Notes under the pieces: generated by a model
Seen by the model: the letters and a program-made list of their open reading frames with translations, nothing else
The model's database searches: none
What the model was told of the DNA's origin: nothing
In this document: piece by piece, positions 45,933 to 54,747 of the stretch
Layout of the letters: the number at the start of each line of letters is the position of its first letter
Position numbering within the stretch: position 1 is the first letter of the stretch
Origin: Methanoculleus taiwanensis
Lineage (GTDB): Archaea > Halobacteriota > Methanomicrobia > Methanomicrobiales > Methanoculleaceae
Direction: 5' to 3'
Length of the DNA: 64,000 bases
Assembly: GCF_004102725.1 (NCBI RefSeq)
Contig: NZ_LHQS01000004.1
Location: 62,001-126,000 of the forward strand
Made by a program: the position numbers and the translations under genes

Positions 45933-47263
45933 CCCGCAGCGGCGGCAACCCGGCACGCACCCAGGCATGCCGGTGCGTCCTTGCGCTTCTCCTTCTCCTG
46001 GCGCTCCTTGCCGCGCCCTGCACCGCCGATGCGCCGGGCACGGACGCAGAGTCACTCCGTACTGCCGACGACGATACCGTTCAGGTCGAGGAGAGCGCGA
46101 CCCCGGCAAAGGGCAACTCCAAACTGAAGGATACACCCGGTAGCAACGGGGCAGGGAATGGAAAGGGAGTAACTCCGGATAGCCCGGCATCCAGGCAGTC
46201 CGAGACCCCCACACCGGGCAGCCCGACGGTGCAGCCTGCAGGCGGTACCGTGTCGGTTTTTGCAGCAGAACAGAACCGGGGTACACCGGAGCGGGGAAGC
46301 GCGGTCGATGCACCCCTCCTCCTGCTTGCAGGCATAGCTCTCCTCGCGGCCCTTGCCGTCTTCGTATGGTATTCCCGACAGGAACAGAACAGGGAGCTGC
46401 CGGAAACGGGCACCGCGGCCACCATACTGGCCGAACCCGGGGTGCCGGAGACTCCGGCCGGGCTGCAGAACAGATACAGCCGTATGGAATCTGTCGGGAG
46501 AGGCGGCCTCGGCAGGGTCTTTCGGGCAGAGCGGAAAAGCGACGGTGCGATCGTCGCCGTGAAGATACCCATCGCCTTTGACGAGGCCACGGGGAGATCG
46601 TTCCTGAAAGAGATGCGATTCTGGGAAGAGCTCACCCACCCGAATATCGTCGAGGTCTATTCGGTCAACATCCTTCCCGTTCCGTACGTCGAGATGGAGT
46701 ACGTCGCAGGAACCCTTGAAGCGCTGAGAAAACCAATCTCCCCGGAAGCATGCCGATCTATAGCCATGGGGATTGCAGAAGGGCTTTCATACGCTCACGG
46801 CAGGGGGGTCATCCACCGGGATATCAAGCCTCATAACATTCTGATCGGAGACGACGGGGCGGCGAAGATCACCGACTGGGGGATGGGAACCGCCCTTGCC
46901 GGGAGCCGTGCCACGAGCAGCCCCGGGTTCTCTCTCGTCTATGCCGCCCCGGAACAGATCGCTCCGGGGCGTTTTGGCAGAACCGACGAGCGGACGGACA
47001 TCTATCAGCTCGGGGTCGTCCTGTACGAACTCCTGACCGGCACGGTTCCCTTCCCGGGAGAGGATATCGCCGCGTTCAGCACTGCCCTTCTCGAGACCGA
47101 ACCGGTGCCGCCGTCGGTGATCCGTCCCGGTATCGAGCCCTTCGATCCAATCATCCGGCGATGCCTCGCAAAAAACCCCGACCACAGGTATCAGACCGCC
47201 GCCGATCTGGCAGCCGATCTTGCCGCCCTCCCTCTCGGGGAGCAGGGCGAGGAGAGAGCATAA
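45929..47263 (+). CDS. transmembrane Ser/Thr protein kinase, apparent CTG start
   Basis: A 444-residue kinase. Residues 15-31 look like an exported signal or first span (CVLALLLLLALLAAP), residues 35-125 a Pro/Thr/Ser-rich linker, and residues 128-149 a membrane span. The kinase domain runs from about 185: GRGGLGRVF (P-loop), VAVKIP (lysine), HRDIKPHN (296-303) and DWG (316-318, in place of DFG), then APEQ. No ATG/GTG/TTG lies between 45854 and the domain except 45854 itself; CTG 45929 has GGGGGAGGAGAG just upstream and overlaps the FHA stop as CTGA, so I prefer it. ATG 45854 would overlap FHA by 79 bases and adds an arginine-rich tail. A partner of the FHA protein. Confidence 0.82.
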   Translation: MTRSGGNPARTQACRCVLALLLLLALLAAPCTADAPGTDAESLRTADDDTVQVEESATPAKGNSKLKDTPGSNGAGNGKGVTPDSPASRQSETPTPGSPTVQPAGGTVSVFAAEQNRGTPERGSAVDAPLLLLAGIALLAALAVFVWYSRQEQNRELPETGTAATILAEPGVPETPAGLQNRYSRMESVGRGGLGRVFRAERKSDGAIVAVKIPIAFDEATGRSFLKEMRFWEELTHPNIVEVYSVNILPVPYVEMEYVAGTLEALRKPISPEACRSIAMGIAEGLSYAHGRGVIHRDIKPHNILIGDDGAAKITDWGMGTALAGSRATSSPGFSLVYAAPEQIAPGRFGRTDERTDIYQLGVVLYELLTGTVPFPGEDIAAFSTALLETEPVPPSVIRPGIEPFDPIIRRCLAKNPDHRYQTAADLAADLAALPLGEQGEERA

Positions 47264-47486
47264 CCCGGCGGGGCGGGCGGCAAGAGTTTTGTAGTGGGAG
47301 GAACGAGGTTGTCACCGGGAGGGGGCGACGACGGACAGTACGACCAATACGCTGCGGGCGAGGCTGAGCACGATCCGCCGCGAAGGCGTCCGCCGCAAAT
47401 TTCTCGTCCTTCTGGCATCGCTCATCCTGCTGCTGGTACTCTACCCCTACGTAGGCCCGGAAAGCGGCGGGGAAATCTTCTTTAAG

Positions 47487-48056
47487 GTGCTTACCTCCAT
47501 CGTGCTCATCGCCGGAGTCCATGCCGTCAGCGACAGCAGAAGGGCACTTATCGTGGCCGCCCTCTTTGCGTCGGCGGCGCTGCTCTCCGGGTGGCTGTAC
47601 GTCGTTACCGACATCCCCGCTCTCAACGTCGCTGAAAACGCCATTTCTCTCATCTTCTACACACATACCACCATCATAATCCTTACCGTCGTCCTGCGGT
47701 CGCGGGCGATCACCACCGATACCATCTACGGAGCGATCTGCGTCTACCTCCTCATCGGGCTGACCTATGCCAACGGATACACCTTCATCGAGACCATGAA
47801 CCCCGGTTCATTCTATGCCAGTGCCGTACACGAACCGGGCGGCAGGTTAGCGTTCCCGGATCTCCTCTACTACAGTTTCGTTACTATGACGACGCTCGGG
47901 TACGGCGACATCACGCCGATCACCAACCAGGCCCGGTCGCTCGCCATGCTCGAAGCGGTGAGCGGAGTCCTCTACGTCGCCGTCCTCATCTCACGGCTCA
48001 TCGGGTCGCTCGGCAGGTCATCGGGCTCTGATGGCGACGAAGAGCAAAAAAAGTGA
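47487..48056 (+). CDS. potassium-channel-like protein (minimum extent)
   Basis: At least 189 residues with hydrophobic spans and a pore loop carrying TMTTLGYGDIT, the K+ selectivity filter. The nearest in-frame start is GTG 47487, yet the same frame is open back to about 47295 and adds a strong span (RRKFLVLLASLILLLVLYPYV), so the real N-terminus is upstream, giving a six-span channel. No in-frame ATG/GTG/TTG exists there. A TTG at 47309 with GGGAGG upstream is one frame off, so an indel in the G-run near 47319-47325, or a CTG start, is possible. It follows the kinase gene and ends next to the SIMPL gene. Confidence 0.85.
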   Translation: MLTSIVLIAGVHAVSDSRRALIVAALFASAALLSGWLYVVTDIPALNVAENAISLIFYTHTTIIILTVVLRSRAITTDTIYGAICVYLLIGLTYANGYTFIETMNPGSFYASAVHEPGGRLAFPDLLYYSFVTMTTLGYGDITPITNQARSLAMLEAVSGVLYVAVLISRLIGSLGRSSGSDGDEEQKK

Positions 48057-48157
48057 AATGACGGATATTTTTGAAAACAAACGAAGAATAACTCCGAATA
48101 TTCTCGAAGTTAAAGGAAGATATTTATTTTTCCGAAAGCAACATCTGATCGATACCT

Positions 48158-48901
48158 ATGCGGGTAAAACTTGCGCTACTGGCAACAGCTCTTCTGGTGC
48201 TCTCCGCTGCAGTCATCGGCAATGTTGCAGCACAGCCCGAAGATCCAAACGAGAAGTACATCTACACATCAGGCACCGGGAAAGTGACCACGACCCCGAA
48301 CCAGGCGACCGTCTCCCTCGCTGTCGAGACCGAGAACGCCGACGTCGCGACGGCACAGCAGGAGAACGCACGACAGATGGACGCAGTCATCGCCGCCCTG
48401 AAGGCAGCAGGCATTCCGGCCGAGAAGATCAAGACGACCGGGTATACCATCACCCCGGTGACCGAGGATACCACGAGCGCCACCTGGATGAGTTCGAAGG
48501 TCAAGTTCTATCGGGTGACGAACACGGTGCGGGTAACACTGGATGAGGTGAACCGGGTAGGGGAGATCATCGATATCGCCATCGCGAACGGTGCGAACCG
48601 GGTTAACCATATCGAGTTCACCGTCAGTGACGACCGGCAGCAGGAGCTCCGCTCCCAGGCGCTGACCGCCGCCGTGCAGCAGGCACGGGGCGATGCCGAC
48701 GCCGTTGCGGCAGCACTCGGCAAGACGATCATCGATGTGAAAGAGGTCAACGTCGGCGGCAGTTACATTCCCGTCATGTATGACGCAGCCAGATCGTACT
48801 ACAGCGGTGCCGCCGAGAAGGCAATGGGCGTGCCCACCCCGATCGAGGTCGGCGAGATGGATGTGACGGCAACGGTCTCGGTCACCTATATCATCGTCTG
48901 A
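48158..48901 (+). CDS. secreted SIMPL-domain protein
   Basis: A 247-residue exported protein with a signal peptide (about residues 1-25, VKLALLATALLVLSAAVIGNVAAQ) followed by a SIMPL (DUF541) domain. Features are YIYTSGTGKVTTTPNQA, VETENADVATAQQENARQMDAV and INTVRVTLDEVNRVG-like strands, ending DVTATVSVTYIIV. Such proteins are periplasmic or extracellular and of unknown biochemical role. A TATA-like block, GATATTTATTTTTC, lies 30-40 bases upstream, giving a short leader. Confidence 0.92.
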   Translation: MRVKLALLATALLVLSAAVIGNVAAQPEDPNEKYIYTSGTGKVTTTPNQATVSLAVETENADVATAQQENARQMDAVIAALKAAGIPAEKIKTTGYTITPVTEDTTSATWMSSKVKFYRVTNTVRVTLDEVNRVGEIIDIAIANGANRVNHIEFTVSDDRQQELRSQALTAAVQQARGDADAVAAALGKTIIDVKEVNVGGSYIPVMYDAARSYYSGAAEKAMGVPTPIEVGEMDVTATVSVTYIIV

Positions 48902-48981
48902 TATCCACCCCCTCCTTTTTCTTTCCTCTCCCGGAGACGCCGGAGCAACTATTTATCGCTGTCGGGATGAAACCAGAACGC

Positions 48982-49647
48982 ATGGTTACTATTGTCGAGG
49001 TCTACAACAACATCGGCTATGATCCGGGCCTTGTTACAGCCAAAGGGTTCTCCTGCTATCTGCAGGAGGCGGGCCTACTCTTTGATACCGGAGGCCAGGG
49101 GGACGTGCTGCTCGAGAATATGCAGCGCCTCGGGATCGATCCCGGATCCGTCAGGCGACTGGTTCTCTCGCACGATCACTGGGATCACACCGGTGGGGCG
49201 GCTGCCGTCCTCCGTGCAAACCCGGAGATAGAAGTCTTTGTACCTGCAGGATTCTCGAATAAGACTCTCGATCTGATCGAAGCCCGGACACCGCCACGGA
49301 TCGTCGAAGAGTGGAGTCCCCTTGCAGAAGGGATCTTCTCGACAGGCCCTCTCGGCGGCGAGATTCCGGAACAGGCGCTCGCCATCGAAGGAACCGACGG
49401 ATATCTCATCGTCACGGGGTGTGCCCACCCACATATCGCGAGGATCATTCATAAGGTTGCAGAAAGGGGGGCGGTATGGGGAGTTATCGGCGGGCTTCAC
49501 ACCGTATCAGAGGAAGATACGGATGCCCTCGAAGCAGTTTCCTACCTCTCCGCCTCGCACTGCACCGACCGCATAGGGGAGCTGGAGGCGCGATATCCGG
49601 ATGCTTTCTCTCCCGGCGGAGCAGGATTCGTACACCGGTACCACTAA
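48982..49647 (+). CDS. metallo-beta-lactamase-fold hydrolase
   Basis: A 221-residue MBL-fold enzyme with the zinc motif SHDHWDHTGG near residue 62 and later metal ligands GCAHPH and GGLHTV. It resembles the methanogen group annotated as 7,8-dihydropterin-6-methyl-4-(beta-D-ribofuranosyl)aminobenzene phosphate synthase-like, part of methanopterin synthesis, but a general hydrolase remains possible. ATG 48982 is favoured because TATA CTATTTATC lies about 28 bases upstream; ATG 48967 in frame adds five residues. Confidence 0.85.
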   Translation: MVTIVEVYNNIGYDPGLVTAKGFSCYLQEAGLLFDTGGQGDVLLENMQRLGIDPGSVRRLVLSHDHWDHTGGAAAVLRANPEIEVFVPAGFSNKTLDLIEARTPPRIVEEWSPLAEGIFSTGPLGGEIPEQALAIEGTDGYLIVTGCAHPHIARIIHKVAERGAVWGVIGGLHTVSEEDTDALEAVSYLSASHCTDRIGELEARYPDAFSPGGAGFVHRYH

Positions 49648-49659
49648 AGAAGGCGGAGC

Positions 49660-50517
49660 TTAGCTCCCGCCGTCCCTCCCCGATACATCCCCTTTCAGAT
49701 CGTTCGCAAACCAGAGCGTCCTCTGCGGGAACGGGATCTCGATGCCGTTCTGTTCGAGTTCGATCTTTATCTTCCAGAGAAGATCCGTCTTGACGTCCCA
49801 CCACTCCCGCGACGGCGCCCAGATCTTGACACTGATATTGACGCTGTTGTCACCGAGCGAGTCGACGTAGACCGACGGTGCAGGGCTTTTCAGGGCAAAG
49901 GGGTGGTTCCAGATGACCTCTTTTATGATCCTGACCGCCCTGTCGGCATCGTCCTGGTAGCGGATCCCCACCGTATACTCAAACCGCCGGGCAACATTCT
50001 GCACGTAGTTCGTGATATTCGAAGTGAAGACCTTCTCGTTCGGGATCCGGACATAAATCCCGTCATAGGTCTTGACGACGGTCGAGAGGATCCGAATGTC
50101 CTCGATGTTGCCCGATATCCCCTCGACACCGATATTATCTCCTATTTTTATCGGACGTTCTACCATCAGGAACAGACCGGAGATAAGATTCGAGACAACG
50201 CTCTGACTCGCAAAACCGATCACGAGACCCGCGATACCCCCGGCGACGAGAAGGCCGGAGAGATCGATACTGAGGTAGGGCAGCGCGATGATAACCGCCC
50301 AGGCGACAATGACGTAGTAGATGATCTTTGTGAGGATCTCAAGATCGTTCTTCGGGACTCTCTCATGGAGCGCCCTCCTGACGTTCATCGCCACTATCTT
50401 TGCGATCACTATCCCGACGATGAGGATAATGATGACCGAGAGGATGCTTCCGACCGTCAGAGTGCCGTAGCCGACCGGAGTCTCCAGGACCGATGTTACG
50501 TTCACGCCAATCCCCAC
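49660..50517 (-). CDS. small-conductance mechanosensitive channel (MscS family)
   Basis: A 285-residue channel with an N-terminal span, the MscS pore helix (GGIAGLVIGFASQSVVSNLISGLFLMVERP) and the cytosolic cage (KIGDNIGVEGISGNIEDI, VRIPNEKVFTSNITNYV). It releases solutes on hypo-osmotic shock. The upstream DUF432 gene ends 16 bases inside its start (50502-50517), so the two are coupled. Length and motifs are typical of archaeal MscS-like proteins. Confidence 0.96.
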   Translation of the reverse strand: MGIGVNVTSVLETPVGYGTLTVGSILSVIIILIVGIVIAKIVAMNVRRALHERVPKNDLEILTKIIYYVIVAWAVIIALPYLSIDLSGLLVAGGIAGLVIGFASQSVVSNLISGLFLMVERPIKIGDNIGVEGISGNIEDIRILSTVVKTYDGIYVRIPNEKVFTSNITNYVQNVARRFEYTVGIRYQDDADRAVRIIKEVIWNHPFALKSPAPSVYVDSLGDNSVNISVKIWAPSREWWDVKTDLLWKIKIELEQNGIEIPFPQRTLWFANDLKGDVSGRDGGS

Positions 50518-51206
50518 TCCATGAGAAATCCTTTCTTTATCGACGGGATACCGCGGGCGGTATAGAGTTCGATCGACTTCTTCATCCCGGGTTTGAGCGG
50601 CGTGTCGAGAAAATCTGTTTCAGCCTGGTTTTTAGTGATGATCCGCATCTGGGCGGTCATCGAGACGATATCGTTGTAGTAGAGCTTCATATCGTAACTC
50701 TCAAAGACCGCCTGCGATACCGTAACCCATTCACGATAGGTGTTCCGGATGGTGAGTTCCATTACCCCCTCCATCAGAGGATGAACCTCCGGGATATCCG
50801 GGTAGATCTTGCTCTTGTACCATCGGGCGATGACACCGCCACTCGCCGGCCCGTAGAGGGTGTACTTCTGGTGGTCGAGGCCAATGATATCAAGCACCTC
50901 GATATCACGCTTCGATTCGACGAAGACCCCGATCTCAACCGGAAACGTCAGGTAGAACCGGTTGACCGATCCCGGTTCGACGAGTACCGGATCGAATTCG
51001 ATCAACAGGAAGTTCGTGATCTCTTTCGGGAGGTTGACCGGTTCGACCGGGTTGACGATAATCCCACCCGACTCGGACGCCAGAAGCCTTTCGAACCTTT
51101 TTTCGCCACACGTCCTCCGATAGCAATAGAGGCCGTCTCTCCGCTCAATTCCGGCTTTAATGCCCCCGTCGTCGATCTGAAACGTATAGTCGTACCGCCC
51201 GAACAT
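50502..51206 (-). CDS. DUF432 family protein
   Basis: A 234-residue soluble beta-rich protein of the DUF432 family. Visible are GKYDYTF-like start (MFGRYDYTFQIDDGGIKAG), ESGGIIVNPVEPVNLPKE, FYLTFPVEIGVFVES and YTLYGPASGGVIARWYKS, and no signal or membrane span. The gene lies upstream of mscS and overlaps it by 16 bases, so the products probably work together on the channel or osmotic response; function is otherwise unknown. Confidence 0.9.
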   Translation of the reverse strand: MFGRYDYTFQIDDGGIKAGIERRDGLYCYRRTCGEKRFERLLASESGGIIVNPVEPVNLPKEITNFLLIEFDPVLVEPGSVNRFYLTFPVEIGVFVESKRDIEVLDIIGLDHQKYTLYGPASGGVIARWYKSKIYPDIPEVHPLMEGVMELTIRNTYREWVTVSQAVFESYDMKLYYNDIVSMTAQMRIITKNQAETDFLDTPLKPGMKKSIELYTARGIPSIKKGFLMEWGLA

Positions 51207-51906
51207 TACTAGAGTACTGATGATGCTCCATATTAAAGTTCCCGCCTGGAAAGATACCGCAATTACAGGATTTTAGCGGATTCAAAGGCAATATAACGCT
51301 TCTGCCTCCACCGGGAAGCCTGCAGGTTCACGGATGCGCCCGGTACGGGACGAACCTCGCCTCGGCCCTTCCGGAGGGGACGCGATACCCCGTACATCGG
51401 CCGATGCAGCTGGATCGGCACCGGTTCACATCTCCACACCCGACTGCCCCCGCCACCCCTGGCCTCTCCCGCTCGCGTTCCGCCGGAGATCTCATCGCCG
51501 GATATGTCTTCGGCTAAATCAGCCGGAGGAGGGATTACTCAGGAGAAAAGATATTCACGTTCCTCTCTGCCGAGAGTATGAATGAAAAAGGATAAGTAGG
51601 GCATACGATCCCTGATATATTTCAAGACAGATAAATAGATACAGTTTTAACCGTCGCTTAACGACATTTGATTGCACAATTACCGCGCAGAACACGCCGG
51701 AAGCAATTGGACATATGCACAAATAGGGGGTTTGGCATCATTCCCGGGGAGCAGGCAGCCGGATGCGCCGCCATCCGCTCCACCCCGGCACTCAGGTACC
51801 CCGAACCGATACACTAATCATACCCTGCCAGGTACACCGGAACATCACCGCCAACGGAAGTCAGGTTACAGGCAGTGAAGAGAGCATCTCATGGGGTGAG
51901 GAGAGC
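51207..51906. other. intergenic region before the PAS sensor gene
   Basis: A 700-base region with no gene I can support. It separates the divergent DUF432 and sensor genes. A/T-rich segments (GATATATTTCAAG, AGATAAATAGATAC at about 51616-51645) are likely promoter elements for the sensor. Short frames here have biased composition and no Shine-Dalgarno I trust. Confidence 0.55.
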
Positions 51907-53382
51907 GTGAGAACGAATCAACAGAGAAGCAGGGAGATTATGACGAACGACAGCAGGGATATGGATATCATCAACCAGATCCCCCAAGCGGCATTCGCGC
52001 TTGATACAGCCGGAACGATTCGTGTCTGGAACCACAACATGGAGGAACTCACCGGCATCAGGGCCGAGGAGATCGTCGGCAGAGGAGGGTTCGAGCACAG
52101 CCGGATCCTCTTCGGCGAGCGGCGCCCGACGCTCATAAACGACATACTCGGCCAGGGAAATCCGGGCGACGGGCTGTATCGAAACCTCATCAGAAACAAA
52201 GACCAGATCTATGCCGAATCATGTGTTCCCTTAACGAACGGGAAGCAAGTTGCGTGCACCGCAGCTCCGCTCTACAACACCGCCGGAATACGCATCGGGG
52301 CGATCGAGGCGCTCTACGACATAACCGAGAAACGAGCGGCAGAAAACTCCCTCCAGCGGTCGGAGGAACAGATCCGGACGCTGACGCATGCTCTCCCCGA
52401 CATGTTCTTCACGATAGACCATAACGGAATCTTTCTGGAGTTTTCGTGGAACGAGGCGCAGAAGTACGGCATCGACCCCGGCAGTCTTGTCGGAAGAGGC
52501 CCGGACGCCCTGTTTCCAGAGGAGGAGGCCGGGTTCATTGCAGCCACTGCGAGAGCGGTGATCGATACCGGACAGAACACCTCACAGGAGAGGAGATTTA
52601 TGTGGCACGGCGAGGAGCGGGCATTCCGGACAGACCTCCATCCGCTCCACGATACCTCAGGAAGGATCGTCGCGGCAAGCGGTATCAGCCGCGACATCTC
52701 AAACAGGATCCGCTCTGAAAGGACGGTACAGGAGACTACCCGGGTCACCGATCTGTACCTCGACCTCTTAAGCAACGACATCTACAACACGAGCATGGTT
52801 GCCGCCACCATCATCGAGATGCTCCGGGAACGGCTCGAAGGCGAGGAGGAAGAACTTGCACAGCGTGTCAAGGCCACCATCGAGCAGAACATCAACATCA
52901 TCAAGAACGTCGAGCTGCTCAATACCCTCAGCCAGCACCGGACGACGCTTGGCCCTGTCGATCTCGATGCGCTCGTCCGGGAACAGATCAGACGCTACAG
53001 CGGAATCCGCATACGCTACAGCGGTTGCCACTGCACCGTCTGGGCAAACCCCCTCCTCGAGCATATCATCTCAAACCTCATCAGCAACAGCATCAAGTAC
53101 GGCGGAATGAGGGTCGAGATCGATATCTCCGCTCTCGAGACCGAGGAGGTCGTAACCCTCACCGTTGCGGACAACGGCATAGGGATTCCCGATCCCCTGA
53201 AACCAAATATCTTCGACCGGTTCACGCGCGGAGGAAAGAAGATGCCGGGAAGCCGCGGCCTCGGCCTGCATATCGTCAAGACACTGGTCAACCAGTACGG
53301 CGGCAGGGTCTGGGCTGCAGATCGCGTTCCCGGGAAGCCGGGAGAAGGGGCGGCGATCAAGATCATCCTTCAGAAATGCTGA
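51907..53382 (+). CDS. PAS-domain sensor kinase-like protein lacking the H-box histidine
   Basis: A 491-residue cytoplasmic sensor with two PAS domains (about residues 20-140 from INQIPQAAFALDTAGTIRVWN, and 150-280 from HALPDMFFTIDHNGIFLEF), a helical dimerisation part and an HATPase domain with N-box NLISNSIKYGG, DNGIGIPD and RGLGLHIVKTL. Where related kinases have S-H-D-I-N-N, this one has LLSNDIYNTS, with Asn at residue 290 (52774-52776). GTG 51907 has GGTGAGGAG upstream; ATG 51940 is an alternative. No partner receiver is seen nearby. Confidence 0.9.
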   Translation: MRTNQQRSREIMTNDSRDMDIINQIPQAAFALDTAGTIRVWNHNMEELTGIRAEEIVGRGGFEHSRILFGERRPTLINDILGQGNPGDGLYRNLIRNKDQIYAESCVPLTNGKQVACTAAPLYNTAGIRIGAIEALYDITEKRAAENSLQRSEEQIRTLTHALPDMFFTIDHNGIFLEFSWNEAQKYGIDPGSLVGRGPDALFPEEEAGFIAATARAVIDTGQNTSQERRFMWHGEERAFRTDLHPLHDTSGRIVAASGISRDISNRIRSERTVQETTRVTDLYLDLLSNDIYNTSMVAATIIEMLRERLEGEEEELAQRVKATIEQNINIIKNVELLNTLSQHRTTLGPVDLDALVREQIRRYSGIRIRYSGCHCTVWANPLLEHIISNLISNSIKYGGMRVEIDISALETEEVVTLTVADNGIGIPDPLKPNIFDRFTRGGKKMPGSRGLGLHIVKTLVNQYGGRVWAADRVPGKPGEGAAIKIILQKC

Positions 53383-53479
53383 AGGAGGTCTTCCCGGCCA
53401 GAATTTTATATCGTACTTACTCTATATATCATCCCAGCGACCATATGATATCACATCATGCCCATTGGGGATTAATTCA

Positions 53480-53926
53480 ATGAATCGAACGATATGCTTT
53501 AAAGAAAGACGATATATCGAAGAGCTCCGGATTCTCACAAAAGCTACGGCTGTTGATTGTATCATCGACGAACGCTTCGACCGCATCATCTACGTCATCA
53601 GGGAAGGTGACATGGGACTTGCGATCGGCAGAAAGGGCGCAAATATCAAGAAGATGCAGAAAGTTCTCGGCCGCCGCGTTGAGATGGTAGAGTTCGCCCA
53701 GGAACCCACAGCATTCGTACAAAACATATTCAAACCGGCTGATATTCTGGAGGTGCAATCCGCCGCCGAGGGACGCACCGACGTATTTGTCAGGAAGAGC
53801 GATCTCGGCATCGCCATCGGAAAAGGGGGATGCATGATAGAGAAGGCACGGCTCCTCATAGCACGGTTCCTTGGGCGGGAGCTCGGCGAGATACAGGTAA
53901 GGGAGGAGGAGAATGCAGACGCATGA
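53480..53926 (+). CDS. nusA: NusA-like KH-domain protein
   Basis: Archaeal NusA homologue of two KH domains (148 residues). The GXXG loops are visible in AIGRKGANIKKMQ (residues 50-62) and AIGKGGCMIEKA (113-124). It binds RNA in elongation or antitermination. ATG 53480 is chosen over 53465 since homologues begin MNRTICFKERRYIEEL. In many archaea nusA lies in the rpo operon; here it overlaps hisE by 14 bases, an unusual place. Confidence 0.85.
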   Translation: MNRTICFKERRYIEELRILTKATAVDCIIDERFDRIIYVIREGDMGLAIGRKGANIKKMQKVLGRRVEMVEFAQEPTAFVQNIFKPADILEVQSAAEGRTDVFVRKSDLGIAIGKGGCMIEKARLLIARFLGRELGEIQVREEENADA

Positions 53927-54206
53927 TGTGCTCGACGAGCTCTGGGCAGTTATCTGCGAGCGTGCAGAGAACCCATCCGAAAACTCGTATGTCAGCAGTA
54001 TTCTGACGCACCGCAAGGGCGTCGATAAGGCGCTTGAAAAAGTAGGCGAAGAGGCGGTGGAGTTCATCCTCGCCGCGAAGAATCAGGTCAGGGAGCGCAC
54101 CGTATCCGAAGGCGCCGACCTCTTATTCCATTTCCTCGTTGCCCTGCGGGCATCGGATATCGATATCGACGAAGTCCTCTCGGAGCTTGCCGGGCGGCGC
54201 AGATAA
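53913..54206 (+). CDS. hisE: phosphoribosyl-ATP pyrophosphatase
   Basis: Hydrolyses PR-ATP to PR-AMP in histidine synthesis. The 97-residue MazG-like helical protein has DELWAVICERAENPSENSYVSS, KALEKVGEEAVEF and GADLLFHFLVAL, the metal-binding EExx...D pattern of HisE. It starts inside nusA. The other his genes are not in the window. Confidence 0.96.
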   Translation: MQTHDVLDELWAVICERAENPSENSYVSSILTHRKGVDKALEKVGEEAVEFILAAKNQVRERTVSEGADLLFHFLVALRASDIDIDEVLSELAGRRR

Positions 54207-54254
54207 TCATCCACTTTTTCAGGCACCGAAACCTGCCTTTTGGAGTAGCGCGGA

Positions 54255-54701
54255 TCAGAGATACTCCTTCAGATCGACCATCTTCGGAAGTTCCTCCTTC
54301 TTCACCGACGCCGTCTGGATGACATCCGGATCGATCAGAATGGGAGCGCCGTATCGAAGGGCAATGGCTATCCCGTCGCTCGGCCGGCAGTCCATCACCT
54401 CGGTCCGGCTCTCCTGCTTCAGAACGAGCTTTGCATAGAAGACCCCTTCCTCGAGCGAGTCGATGTGAAGGGCATCAAGCGAGATTCCGAAACGTCTGAG
54501 CATCTCGATGATGAGGTCGTGCGTGATGGGACGGGGCAGCATCTCCATATTCAGCGCGTTGCTGATGGAGATAGCCTCCCAGAGCCCGACGTAGATCGGG
54601 ATGGTGCCTTTCCCGTCAGCATCGAGCACAACCGTCGGGGCGGCCCCCATCTCACTGACGGACATGAAAACCCCCTGTACGTGGCAACTCTGAGAAGACA
54701 T
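54255..54701 (-). CDS. DUF151 bifunctional nuclease-family protein
   Basis: A 148-residue protein of the DUF151 (bifunctional nuclease) family. Key features: TVVLDADGKGTIPIYVGLWEA, ALNMEMLPRPITHDLIIEML and the active-site stretch CRPSDGIAIALRYGAPI. Nuclease activity is inferred from the plant homologue only. ATG 54701 is preferred because AGGTGATC, a full Shine-Dalgarno match, ends 2 bases upstream; the frame's first ATG 54716 lacks one. A TATA-like AAGTATTAAAG lies further upstream. Confidence 0.9.
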   Translation of the reverse strand: MSSQSCHVQGVFMSVSEMGAAPTVVLDADGKGTIPIYVGLWEAISISNALNMEMLPRPITHDLIIEMLRRFGISLDALHIDSLEEGVFYAKLVLKQESRTEVMDCRPSDGIAIALRYGAPILIDPDVIQTASVKKEELPKMVDLKEYL

Positions 54702-54747
54702 GTGATCACCTGACATGCTCCTTATCGGCTTTAATACTTGGGGTGAA

